NCBI GenBank assembly: GCA_937924685.1
Contig: CALEVN010000020.1
Coordinates: 7,936-71,935, forward strand
Direction: 5' to 3'
Origin: an uncultured Candidatus Altimarinota bacterium
GTDB lineage: Bacteria; Patescibacteriota; Gracilibacteria; BD1-5; JAGOOR01
Length of the DNA: 64,000 bases
Shown here: piece after piece, positions 1-10,148 of the stretch
Layout of the letters: every line of letters starts with the position of its first letter
How positions within the stretch are numbered: position 1 is the first letter of the stretch
The notes under the pieces: generated by a model
The model's database searches: none
Told to the model about the DNA's origin: nothing
Seen by the model: only the letters and a program-made list of their open reading frames with translations
Made by a program: the position numbers and the translations under genes

Positions 1-290
1 TTCATCCATGTACAGGATGGGCTTCCCGCAAGGTTCATCGGGAGATTCATGAGCCACGAGTCTTGTGTTTGATTGCGAGTCCAACCATAGAGAGCACACA
101 GTATCATTGCTATTATGCCAAGCCAACCCAATACTTTGGCTGTAAATACCACTCTTATGAGAAATTTTTCGAGGCGTTCTTCAGTTGGTTTGACGTCTTC
201 AGTCGTAGCATTGAGCTGTGATAGATCAGTGTTTTCATACGCACTAATATCAGCTTTTTCGGTTGTAGAATTGAAATTATTCTCAGTCAT
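1..290 (-). CDS. Hypothetical membrane protein, C-terminus cut by window edge
   Basis: The frame is open from an ATG at 290 down to base 1, so the C-terminus is missing. The first ~45 residues are polar and acidic. A hydrophobic segment of about 20 residues (~52-72, core VLGWLGIIAMILCALYGW) follows, then a short polar part. This looks like a single-pass membrane protein with a cytoplasmic N-terminal tail. No family recognised. No in-frame TGA occurs in the visible part. It is transcribed divergently from the NifU-like gene at 393. The reading in the opposite direction (115-450) has no protein-like character and is treated as a shadow. Confidence 0.6.
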   Translation of the reverse strand, partial: MTENNFNSTTEKADISAYENTDLSQLNATTEDVKPTEERLEKFLIRVVFTAKVLGWLGIIAMILCALYGWTRNQTQDSWLMNLPMNLAGSPSCTWM

Positions 291-392
291 GAGTATAAAC
301 TACCATATTTTCCCTTCTCTTTCCAAGCTCTCACCCCCCTTTTCACCTACGGAAAGTATTGACAGATGTTTTATTCATAACATAATACATCC

Positions 393-797
393 ATGCAGTC
401 AGAGACCATACATTTTTATGCCACAAATCCTCAACATATGGGGGAAATGACAGAGTGCTCTATCCGATATAAAGAACATAATCGTGTCTGTGGAGATGAT
501 ATCGAGGTGTTTCTTCTGGTAGAAAATAATGTGATAAAAAAATGGTCATTTACCGGTCAGGCTTCTATGATTACGATTGCGTGTTCATGACTTTTCGGCG
601 ATATCGTCCAAGGGGTAGATTTTGAGACATTATTTTATTGGAATCAAGAGACTCTCGTTCGTGATACTGGAATCACCGTTTCTCCTCGTCGTAAACGGGC
701 TCAAGTGCTCGCGCTTTTGGCTACCAGAAACGCACTTCATACCTATCTGAGAGATGAAAAACACGATGATTTCTCAGATGTTTTATCTGAGTTATAA
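393..797 (+). CDS. NifU/SufU-like iron-sulfur scaffold domain protein, degenerate
   Basis: A 134-residue protein resembling the NifU N-terminal/SufU scaffold fold. A VCGDD motif near residues 33-37 matches the first cysteine and Asp of SufU, and the following strand pattern ending in FTGQ matches the segment before the second cysteine. The second ligand position appears to be Ser (GQASM rather than GxGC) and the third is Arg (RKRA rather than KCA). So only one of three canonical Fe-S cysteines is clearly kept, and cluster assembly is doubtful. One TGA (residue 65) reads as Gly. The ATG at 393 is the only credible start. No SufS or SufBCD is adjacent. Family assignment is inference from motif spacing. 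Confidence 0.6.
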
Positions 798-902
798 ATA
801 AATCTCTGTTTTTATATTGAAGTTCAATTATTCTCCCTTTATTTTCTTTCGGGGGCAAGTCTTTTCTTTTGAGTCTCAATAGGAGGTTCTTATAATCCCA
901 GT

Positions 903-2042
903 ATGAAAACTATTTCCCGTTATGACTGGACGAGCATCATTTTTATGCTGATTATGCAGGGATGATTTCTTGTTATGACCCCCCTCTACTTTCTCTATGG
1001 TTCATGGAGTTGGACAGCTTTTTTTGTCGGACTTTCTCTCTATATTATCGCTGCTATAGGTATAACGGCTGGTTATCACCGGTATTTCTCACACAAGACG
1101 TATCAGGCACATCCAGTGATTGAGATTATGTACCTCATTATTGGCTGTCTAGGCTTTGCTGGTTCTGCTGCGACGTGGTCCTATGATCACCGCATTCATC
1201 ATGCTAAAACTGATACAATGGAAGACCCTTACAGTATCAAGCGATGATTTTTCTTTGCACACATGGGGTGGTTTCTCCTCAAGCGACCAGCTATGGACCC
1301 TACGAAAATACCTGATCTCTGGGCGAGCAAGTGGGTACGAATACAACACAAATACTATCATCAAATAGCTCTGAATCTGAATATTCTGATAGTCTGTCTC
1401 ATGGCCTCTATCACCGATAGTATGTCGAGCGTCTATCTCTGCCTTTTTGCTTGGATGTTTGTGTTTCATCATTCGATGTTTTTCATCAACTCTCTCGCTC
1501 ATACCTGGGGCTCAAAGACGTATGCAAAAGAGCTGACAGCAGTCGATAATTTTCTCTTAGCATTTTTCACTTTCTGAGAAGGGTACCATAACTATCATCA
1601 TGCATTTCCAAATGATTATCGTAATGGTATTGCGTGGTATCACTTTGATCCTACTAAATGGCTTATCTGGATACTCGAAAAGCTTCACCTCGCAAAGAAT
1701 CTCAGAAGTAAAGATGGTCTCGTGATTCGTTCGAACTTGATACAAAAAGACCTCAAAATGATCATGGAAACGCTTCGAGAAAAATTACCAGATATGTCTA
1801 CGAGGGAGAATATAGCAGCGAGATTTGAGCACGTAGCGGCTGAATTTGAGAGAAAAGTCGATGAGCTTCATAGACAATTGCATCTCTACCGTGAACTCCT
1901 TCAAGAGAAAAAAGCGGATGTCATCGTCTCTCTGAAAAAGCTCGAATGTCTCAGCATACAAAAAGAACTCAAAATCTCTTGGAAGCTCTGGAAAGAGATG
2001 GTAGAGAGATTTGACCATCAGTACGTTCTCATCGAACATTAG
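903..2042 (+). CDS. Acyl-CoA / fatty-acid desaturase
   Basis: A 379-residue membrane di-iron desaturase of the stearoyl-CoA/acyl-lipid type, which uses O2 and an electron donor to introduce a double bond into a fatty acyl chain. All three histidine boxes are present: HRYFSH (~59-64), HRIHH (~96-100) and HNYHH (~230-234). Hydrophobic stretches lie at both ends of the first box region. In-frame TGA codons at residues 21, 115 and 225 must be Gly; 115 gives RGFFFAH and 225 gives FGEGYHNYHH, both family-invariant glycines. A polar, probably helical extension of ~100 residues follows the desaturase domain and is unusual; its role is unknown. It converges with the ABC exporter, leaving only three bases between the stops. 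Confidence 0.9.
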
Positions 2043-2045
2043 TCT

Positions 2046-3851
2046 CTATCTGTATCCTTCTGCCTGTGTCTCAAACATCTCATGGTAGAGTCCATTTTTT
2101 GTCATAAGCTCATCATGAGTACCGTGTTCGACGATACGGCCATGTTCGAGGACGATGATGCGATCGGCCTTTCGTACAGTAGAAAATCGATGTGATACCA
2201 TGAGCATCGTCATACCCTCTGCGACACTATGAATGTGTTCAAATACTCGAGCTTCTGCGAGGGCATCGAGTGCGCTTGTTGGCTCATCGAGGACGATGAG
2301 ACGAGGTTCAGCAAACATACCACGAGCGATACCGATTTTCTGCCATCCTCCTCCAGAGAGATCGACTCATTGAGGAAAGTCGGTGGAGAGCATCGTATTT
2401 TCCTTTTTTGGTAAACCATCGATGAGCTCTCTTGCATCGCCTTTTTCTATCGCTCGATTGAGCCTCTCAGCATCATTGATAAAGTCGAGATTTCCGAGTG
2501 CGATATTTTCTCTCGCAGTGAACCAGTATCGTGCAAAGTATTGAAAGAGGACACCCCAGAGTTTATAATAGCTTGCGAGATTTACTTCTTTTATATTGAC
2601 CCCATTGACCAGTATTTCACCTCCTGTTACGTCATAAAAGCGTGCGAGGAGTTTGATGATGGTGCTTTTTCCGGCGCCATTTTCTCCGACGAGAGCGATA
2701 CGTTCACCGGGTCTGATAATAAACGAGAGATGTTCGATGACTGCTGATTCAGAGCTTGGATAAGAGAAGCTGACATCTCGAAATTCTATCGTCGGCGGGA
2801 GGTCTGCGACTATCTCGGTGCTTTTACTTTTGTCGATACGATCTGGGAGCTCAAAGAGATTTTTTGCATCGAGGACGTAGAGACCATATTCATAGAGTTC
2901 AGAGATATTATTTTGAATCGTCTGAAAGAGGCCTGCTATTTGTTGGAGACCTTGGACATAAAATACGTAGCTCTGGAGGGTAATAGTTCCAGCAATAGTC
3001 TTCAATATAAGAAGTACCTGAATACCAAGAGAAATCCCCACAGAAATAATAGAATTTCCGGTGAGCCAGAAATATTTTTTATTGATTTTCCCGACCACCG
3101 CAGCAATAAATGATTTATTCGCATCATTATATTTTTTTGCGAGATAGTGACCAAAACCATAAATTTTTGCTTCTTGGACGATTTCCTTGTGTTTAAAACC
3201 ATCGAGTGCATGGTCGGCTTCTTTTCTCTCATCTCACTTATACATCCATATACCCCATATGTCTGATCCAAAGTGTGTATTGATGAGATAATCGATGATA
3301 ATAGGTGCCAATACAGCCAAAAGTACCCACCAGTCGAGTTTTAACAGTATACCAATCATCGTGAGTGCTCCGATAGCATTGGTGACGAGCATTGAGACAT
3401 TTGTCAGCATTCCCATGACGCGCCATGCGAGAGCGTCTTCGACTCGTTTGACGGTTGACTGAAATGTCGGATCTTCGTGATAGGGGATATCGATTTCTGC
3501 CATTCGCTTGAGAAAATTTCCATAAATAGCATTATCTGAGACGTATCTCATGCGCATCCAGAAAAATTGAGAGAGAGATCCAGATAATCTCATGAGCAGT
3601 GTAGCGACACCATATCCCCCCATGGTCCACCAGAGATGTGGCACGACAGCGTGGAGACTGATAGATTCGACGACAAGAGCCAAAACGCTTGCCATCATAT
3701 ACGCCTGAAATATCGGAAATAATGCTGTACCGGCGTGAGAGAGAATCATGCCAGTATACCACCATGGCGCCTCACGAAAACCGTGTTTTACTGTCCAGCG
3801 TGCAGTAGAGAAGAGATTTGATATAGATATTTTTTGAGACATAAAGTGCAT
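2046..3851 (-). CDS. ABC exporter, fused permease and ATPase
   Basis: A 601-residue half-transporter with an N-terminal membrane domain (~330 residues) and a C-terminal nucleotide-binding domain. Walker A is GENGAGKST, the signature is LSGGGWQ, Walker B is LIVLDEPTSALD and the switch His is in MVSHRFST. Two in-frame TGA codons (one after the fourth hydrophobic segment, one just before the signature) read as Gly. The family exports lipids, drugs or peptides as a dimer; the substrate cannot be told. It is divergent from a marR-MATE pair and shares its control region, which suggests a drug or toxic-compound role. A second ATG nine bases downstream (3842) is an alternative start. Confidence 0.88.
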
Positions 3852-3921
3852 TATAAGAAAATTACTCTAAATCCTATCTTTAGATTTTTTACCACTTCAA
3901 CTTGATTTATTTTTAAATTAA

Positions 3922-3947
3922 TTAAGATACTTATATAAGTAACTTAA
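3922..3947. promoter_or_regulatory. Palindromic operator, probable MarR site
   Basis: A 26-bp inverted repeat with one mismatched pair: TTAAGATACTTAT followed by ATAAGTAACTTAA. It sits 9 bases before the marR start codon and 71 bases upstream of the divergent ABC exporter start. MarR proteins bind such AT-rich palindromes as dimers and usually repress their own operon. Position and symmetry support autoregulation of marR-MATE and possibly of the exporter; binding is inferred. Confidence 0.7.
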
Positions 3948-3955
3948 CTAATTTT

Positions 3956-4378
3956 ATGAAAAGAGAAAAAGAGATAGGGGAGATACTTGCCTGATTTCAA
4001 CAGATTAAGCGTCAAATCGGTTGTCAGGTAAGACAACCAGGGCTCACACACGCTCAGTGGATAGCATTATCGGTGATTCGAGAACACGAAGGAGTCGGTA
4101 TCAAAAAAATCGCTGAAGTGCTCGGAGTCTCGAGTAGTGCAGCGACTCAACTCGTCGATGAGCTCGAGCGAAACAAATTTGTCACTCGAAAAACAAGCAA
4201 GGAGGATAAGAGAGTTCTCCATATATCTCTTTCCAAAAAAGCACAGACAGAATTGCAACGTATGACACAGGTGAGGGTAGAAGCTTTTGCAAAGTTTTTT
4301 GAAGCACTCGACGATGCAGAATTTTCTCACTATGTAATGCTCAATAAAAAAATTATATCTCGTATCCAGTCACTTTAA
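3956..4378 (+). CDS. MarR-family transcriptional regulator
   Basis: A 140-residue protein with the winged-helix layout of MarR: N-terminal dimerisation helix, a recognition helix around VLGVSSSAATQLVDELE (~residues 58-74), a wing with TSKEDKRVLHISLS, and a C-terminal helix pair. One TGA at residue 13 reads as Gly. It likely senses a small lipophilic ligand and releases the palindrome just upstream. The ATG at 3956 is chosen because it follows the operator directly and gives the normal MarR length. The MATE gene starts 5 bases after its stop, so the two are co-transcribed. Confidence 0.88.
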
Positions 4379-4383
4379 TCATT

Positions 4384-5793
4384 ATGAAAAACTCAACCAC
4401 ACAACCATCAGTCCTCAAATCACTTTTTACTCTTGCAATACCTATTATTTTTGCACAGATTCTTCAAAGTGCTTACCAGTTTACTGATGCATTTTGGGTA
4501 GGACGACTTGGTGGTACTGCTGTTGCGGCTGTTTCGGTCAGTTTCCCAATCACATTTCTCATGATTGCCCTCGGAGCAGGATTCGCTGTCTCTGGCTCGA
4601 CACTTATCGCTCAGTATGTCGGAGCGAAAAATGAAAAAATGGTGAATCATGTTGCAGCTCAGACTTTTTTGATGGTTGTTTTTGTCTCCATAGTTCTCGG
4701 AGCACTTGGTTTTATTCTCACCTCACCGATTTTAAAGCTTATGGGTGTCGATGCGGCTGTTTATGAGAGTGCAAAATGATTTATGCAGGTTTCCTTTGTT
4801 GGTATGGTTTTTAGTTTCGGATTTATGATATTTCAGTCTGTGATGCGTGGTATCGGACAGGTAAAGATGCCGCTCTATATCGTGGGAGGTACTGTACTTC
4901 TGAATTTTATTCTCGACCCACTCTTTATCTTTGGCTACGGCTCATTTCATGGTCTCGGTGTTATGGGTGCTGCACTCGCAACTCTCGGGACACAGAGTCT
5001 TGCTACGATTATCGGATTCTTCATTCTACTCGGTGGTAAATATGGGATTCATCTTCATCTGCATGATTTCAAGCCTGACTTTGCTTTCATCAAACGATCA
5101 TTTTTGCTTTGATTTCCAGCTTCTATCGAGATGTCTGGTCGTGCCCTCGGACTTACGGTCATGACATTTCTCATCGCATCATTTGGTACACTCGCTGTTG
5201 CTTCGTACTGAGTTGGTTCGACACTGCTCCAGTTTGTGATGATTTTTTGTATGGGGCTCTCCATGGCTATATCGATACTTGTCGGGCAAAATATCGGAGC
5301 TGGTAATATCGATCGTGCGAGTGAGACAGCGAGACTCGGAGCCTGGATATCATTTTGGATTATGACTGTTGTATGAGCTCTCGCTTTTGTTTTTGCGCCT
5401 CAATTTATACGAATTTTCGTTCCAAACGATCCAGACGTCATCGCCTCTGGAGTTATATTTATCAGAATTATAGCCCTTACATTTGGTTTCACAGGGGTGC
5501 AATTCGCACTTGTATGAGTATTTCGTGCAGCAGGGGATATGGTGGCGACTATGATTATTACTCTCATATCACAGTGGATACTTCAGATACCTCTTGCATA
5601 TATCCTCTCACATTATACTCATCTCGGTATCAATGGCCTCTGGTGGGCGTTTCCGATTACCAATGTTGTGACCGCATTGATTACTATTGGTTGGTTTCTC
5701 AGAGGAAAATGGAAACATAAGAGACTCACTCAGGAACAGAAACTCACTGAACATGTGACAGAAGAGATTATTCTCGAGGAGGGGATGCATTAG
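4384..5793 (+). CDS. MATE-family multidrug efflux transporter
   Basis: A 469-residue polytopic protein with about 12 hydrophobic segments and the MATE pattern of two six-helix halves. The N-terminal half has ALPIIFAQ-like and TDAFWVGRLGG motifs, and the second half has GQNIGAGN. Family members exchange Na+ or H+ for cationic drugs or metabolites at the inner membrane. Five TGA codons read as Gly, all inside or beside helices. It directly follows marR (5-base gap), the classic regulator-pump pairing. Its stop overlaps the stop of a convergent small membrane protein gene by three bases. Confidence 0.9.
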
Positions 5794-6032
5794 TTTCTGG
5801 ATTTCTCGAGCTCACCAATGAGTTGATCATTTCATCTTCGATGAGCGATGGCGATTACTCCTGCCATAAAAAATGTCGCGAACCCAACTCATGCTATCGT
5901 TATAGAATCTGCGAGACATCAACCGCTACATAAAATGGTACTTACTCCGCTAGCCGTCCACCACTGTCTTTCTCGAACAGTATTCTTGTTTATTTTTGCA
6001 TGAATAGGGTGGAGTAATTCAGCTCAAGTCAT
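5790..6032 (-). CDS. Small two-helix membrane protein, unknown function
   Basis: An 80-residue protein visible only with UGA as Gly; it has four in-frame TGA codons. There are two hydrophobic segments (~30-40 and ~46-60) joined by a Cys-rich turn CSGGC, followed by a charged tail ending in ELEKSRN. An upstream TAA two codons before the ATG fixes the start. No family recognised. Its stop lies inside the MATE stop region, so the genes converge with overlap. The even hydrophobic pattern and clean start make it a credible gene. Confidence 0.6.
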
Positions 6033-6071
6033 GTTTATTATTATCTCTATACCTCACAAATTTCAAATAAA

Positions 6072-6098
6072 AAATCTCTCTTTAAAGAAGAGAGATTT
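6072..6098 (-). terminator. Rho-independent terminator of tRNA-Thr/tRNA-Tyr
   Basis: A perfect 10-bp stem (AAATCTCTCT with AGAGAGATTT) and a 7-base loop, followed on the minus strand by a run of T. It lies directly downstream of tRNA-Tyr. A T-run also follows on the plus strand, so it could act in both directions. Confidence 0.8.
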
Positions 6099-6107
6099 GA
6101 TTTTTTC

Positions 6108-6191
6108 TGGTGGGCCGGGAGGGATTCGAACCCCCGAAGCCGAAGCAAAGGATTTACAGTCCTCCCCATTTGACCGCTCTGGAACCGACCC
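6108..6191 (-). tRNA. tRNA-Tyr (GTA)
   Basis: An 84-nt cloverleaf with acceptor stem GGGTCGG/CCGGCCC, anticodon GTA in the loop CTGTAAA, a long class II variable arm, TTCGAAT T-loop and encoded CCA. It follows tRNA-Thr by 36 bases on the same strand and is probably co-transcribed, ending at the hairpin at 6072-6098. Confidence 0.96.
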
Positions 6192-6227
6192 AGATTTTGG
6201 ATTATAAATAGATTTTTTCTATTTAAA

Positions 6228-6303
6228 TGGAGCCACCAATCGGGTTTGAACCGATGACCTACGGTTTACAAGACCGTCGCTCTACCAGCTGAGCTATGGT
6301 GGC
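6228..6303 (-). tRNA. tRNA-Thr (TGT)
   Basis: A 76-nt cloverleaf with acceptor stem GCCACCA/TGGTGGC, anticodon loop CTTGTAA giving anticodon TGT, T-loop TTCAAAC and encoded CCA. First of a two-tRNA transcript with tRNA-Tyr. The 145 bases between it and the next gene (6304-6448) hold no gene I can support and presumably contain the tRNA promoter. Confidence 0.96.
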
Positions 6304-6448
6304 ACGTGCGAGCGATTGTATGGAAACTCAGGAAATTGCAAATCCTATTTTCTTATTTTTTCTATGATTTTTCTATGAAAAAATAAATGACCCCCAGAAT
6401 GATACCAAACTACATGACAATTATATTTTTCAGCTTATACTTCTGTAT

Positions 6449-9400
6449 ATGATTTTCGAAGATTCTACCAAAAAAAATTGGAAACGTGCAAAGACCATAT
6501 TTATCTGAGTTATTATACTCGGTGTATTACTGATTCTCAATATTATATTTGGATTTGTGAGTACCCCGGACTTATTCCGTATAAGACCGTTGGAGATGTA
6601 CTATGGTCGAGCATTGAATTCTCCACATATTATCTCTTCTGAGTTATCAAAACAAGACTCACAACACTGACTCATAAAAACTTCCAGAAAAATATCTCAA
6701 AAAATAAGCATTATTGACCAAAAAAGAGATGTGAAATTCTTCGGAGAAAATTTTCTCAAAACTGCTTTTGTCCTCCAGGAAGACGAAAAAAGCGTCGAAG
6801 ATATGAAGCGCCATATAAATGATGTGGATATTATTTTCCCTGATTGGTTTTCACTTCCAAACGATCAGTGTAGTGGCCTCATAACACATATTAATACCTC
6901 ATTTGAACAATATCTCGTAGACAATAAAAAAAATGTTTTTCCTCGTTTCTCCAACACTGACGCTGACGGTGTATGGAGAGGAGAAGAGTTTATACGACTT
7001 ATAAAAAATGAATCTCAGGGGGATTGCCTCATAGCTGGGCTCAAAAAATCTATTCAAAAAAATAATGTCGATGGTATCAATCTCGATATAGAAAATCTGA
7101 AACCTGATGATAGGGAAATATTGAATGATTGGCTCGTAAAACTCGTTCATTCGTTTCATGAAAATGGTCTCGCAGTGACCATTGATCTCCCAGTAAATGA
7201 TAATGCTTTTGATTATGAATTCATCGGTACTATCGTCGATCGTGTCGTGCTCATGGCTTATGACGAGCACTATGCGGGATGACTGCCTGGGCCTATAGCG
7301 AGTAAAGAATGGTTCGAAAATGCTATCGAAGAAACTCTTCAGAAAATACCAAAACATAAGCTCATCGTCGCCCTAGGAAACTATGCATATGACTGGACCA
7401 TAGGATCTGATAAACCGGCAAAACCCATGGGTTTTGCTGATGCTATGATGCTCGCAAAAAAAGTAGGTGCCGATGTAGAGACCGATAAAACAGCCATAAA
7501 CAGTTACTTTCTTTACTCTGATGATCAGGGGAATAATCATGCGGTATGGCTCCTCGATGCTATTTCTTTTTGGAATAGTTATCGTTTTATATCAACAAGA
7601 GATGTTTCTGGTATATCTTTTTGGAGAATGTGAATTGAGGATATAGGTATATGGAAATTTTTCTGAAAAGAAAATACTACACCTGATGTTTTGACAAAAA
7701 TAGATCCCCTCGATACCACGATTTATGAGGGCGCATGACAGCTATATAAAGTCACTGATTTGCCGACTCCCGGTGAACGTGAAATAACAACCGATGATGA
7801 CCTGGTCGATTATGCTCAATATACAAAAGTTCCAACACCTTATGTGGTGGAAAAATTTTTTGAAACGCATAAGCCCCAAGTTCTCTTTACATTTGATGAT
7901 GGACCAGACCCGATCTATACACCACAGATTCTGGACGTCCTCAAAAAGTATGCAGTTTCTGGTATATTCTTTATGGTCGGAGATCAGATAGAACGATTTC
8001 CTGATGTGGCAAAAAAAGTCGCAGAGGCAGGACATTTTATCGGAAATCATACATTTAATCACCCAAACATTGCAGATGTATCCGATGCTCGTCTCCGCTT
8101 TGAACTCAATAGCACGCAGAGATTCATCGAGAGCACAACAGGACGGTCGACTATACTTTTTCGTGCACCATATGATACCGATGCTGATCCGACACTTCCG
8201 TCTCAACTCAAACCTCTCTATACAATCAATACCCTCGGGTATACAGCAGTAGGATGAAACGTTGACTCTTCAGATTATAAAAAACCAGGTGTGGATTACA
8301 TGGTCAATGATGTTCTCAAACAACTCGACGGTACAACACTCAATATCATCGTTATGCATGATGCTGGTGGAGATCGTACTCAGACAGTTACTGCTCTCGA
8401 TAAACTCATACCAGCTATTCGAGCACAGTGATATGAAATCATCTCTCTTGATACACTGCTCGGCATTCCAAAAAACAGTATCATGCCTCGTATTTCTTTT
8501 TCTGAGCAAATGATTGTCTGGTGAAATGCTTGTATGAGTTTTTTGACACGATGGTGATGGGGTTTTATAGCGAGTCTTTTCTTTTTGACGACAATTATTT
8601 CTATATTTCGTGTTGTATACCTCGGATATTTCGTGTTTAGGGGGAAATGACATACACAAAAAGCGGACCTTCATTTTACTCCTCCAGTAAGTATTTTGAT
8701 ACCAGCCTATAACGAGGAAAAAGTTATCGAACGGACCATTCATCGCGTACTCAAGAGCCATTATGAAAAAATGGAAATTCTCGTCATCGATGATGGAAGT
8801 ACTGATAAGACTGCTGATATTGTCAGAAAAATTTCCAAAGATTTTCCCGCAGTACATCTCATATCAAAAGAAAATGGAGGAAAATGGACAGCTCTGAACC
8901 TCGGTTTTGAGAAGGCAAAAAATGACTACATTATCACCATAGATGCTGATACACTTATCATGCCAAATACCGTCAGCTATCTCGTTGCTCCTTTTGTGGA
9001 TAAAAGTATTGATGCGGTCTGTGGAAATATAGAAGTGGGTAATGTGCGAAATGTGTTAACCGCTTTCCAAGAAGTCGAATATGTCACCTCTCAAAACTAT
9101 GACAGAAGAGCATTTGATGAGCTCAATTGTATTTCTGTCGTTCCTGGTGCTACAGGGGCTTGGAGAAAGAGTAAAATCCTCTCTATTGGTGGATATTCTG
9201 GTGATACACTGACCGAAGATGCCGATCTCACACTGACGCTTCTGAGTCAGGGTGGAAAAATTGTCTATAGTTCCCAGGCAAAATCTATCACTGAAGCTCC
9301 CGAGACAATAAAAACTCTCTATAAACAGAGATTTCGTTGGACATATGGGACATTTCAGTGTCTCTGGAAACACAGAAAACTTTTTGGGAAATGAAATGTT

Positions 9401-9748
9401 GGTTTGGTAGCTATCCCAAACATGTTTCTTTTTCAGGTTGTATTTCCTATACTCTCGCCTCTGGGTGATGCCGTATTTTTACTTGCATTAATTCGCTGAG
9501 ACGCTTTACCAATAATTGTTTGATATATTACATTTCTGTTTATGGATCTCGCTGGTACTCTTATCGCTCTGACACTTGAGAAAAAATCTCTCACAAAATC
9601 ATGGGTAGTCTTGATTCAGCGATTTTTCTATCGACAATTTATGTATGTTATAACCTATCGTAGCATTATTGCTTCTTTACGAGGAAACCGCCATGGTTGG
9701 AATAAGCTCGAAAGGACAGCAAATATAAGAGAAAAACACGCTTCCTAG
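6449..9748 (+). CDS. GH18 - NodB polysaccharide deacetylase - GT2 fusion protein
   Basis: A 1099-residue membrane protein. After an N-terminal helix (~20-40) comes a GH18-like domain with DGINLDIE (~208; the YaaH-type variant with Asn at the second Asp). A NodB deacetylase domain follows (TFDDGPDP ~479; metal His pair in NHTFNHP ~532), then a helix (~700-720). Next is a processive GT2 domain with IPAYNEE, DAD (~831), TED (~922) and QRFRW (~959), then C-terminal helices. About 14 TGA codons read as Gly. By family knowledge the GT2 polymerises an amino sugar, the deacetylase trims acetyl groups and the GH18 domain cuts or reshapes the chain. A chitin- or PNAG-like exopolysaccharide is inferred, not shown. 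The start at 6449 gives the membrane anchor. Confidence 0.9.
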
Positions 9749-9842
9749 CTTGGTTGTAATAGTGAAGAAAGATTATAAGAGGTGCATTGGTTGGTATCAT
9801 AAAAAATAAAAAACACCCTTTCGGATGTTTCAAATTTTGTAA

Positions 9843-9918
9843 TGGTGTAACCGATTGGATTCGAACCAATGACCTCTTCCTTCGCAGGGAAGCGTTCTTC
9901 CAGCTGAACTACGGCTAC
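9843..9918 (-). tRNA. tRNA-Arg (GCG)
   Basis: A 76-nt cloverleaf with acceptor GTAGCCG/CGGTTAC, D-arm GTTC/GAAC with A20, anticodon stem CTTCC/GGAAG and loop CTGCGAA, giving anticodon GCG. T-loop is TTCGAAT and CCA is encoded. A20 and C35 match arginine identity. Most bacteria read CGU/CGC with an ACG (inosine) tRNA instead, so G34 is unusual. Confidence 0.9.
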
Positions 9919-9924
9919 ATACTT

Positions 9925-10092
9925 TTACACCCAATCAGGACTGACGTCTTCTTCTCGATGAGATGCTTCGAGTTTTTTTATTTCGTCGATGCGTTCACCT
10001 GACTTCTCATATTGCTGCTTTATTTTACGAAGCTGTGCTTTTGTGAGAGGTTTTGGGCGGTATGACCGCGGTGTGAAGTCGCCTTCTGACAT
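9925..10092 (-). CDS. Small hypothetical protein
   Basis: A 55-residue, highly charged protein without membrane segments or cysteines. It starts MSEGDFTPRSYRPKPL and continues as a predicted charged helix rich in Lys and Glu. It ends 7 bases before tRNA-Arg. No family recognised. The codon pattern fits the neighbours and both ends are clean (ATG, TAA), but support is limited to that. Confidence 0.5.
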   Translation of the reverse strand: MSEGDFTPRSYRPKPLTKAQLRKIKQQYEKSGERIDEIKKLEASHREEDVSPDWV

Positions 10093-10148
10093 GAGTATGT
10101 GAGGGGATTATAGAGATTATTTTCGCTCGGCAAGTTTTATTGTCAAAT

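Noticed and set aside
115..450. 111-residue plus-strand open frame at the left edge
   Set aside because: It runs antisense to the better-formed minus-strand membrane protein ending at 290 and shows no protein-like features.
1149..1502. Minus-strand 117-residue frame inside the desaturase gene
   Set aside because: It is the antisense shadow of a gene with all three histidine boxes.
9787..10002. Plus-strand 71-residue frame across tRNA-Arg
   Set aside because: It is antisense to a tRNA with a complete cloverleaf and to a small gene; no independent support.
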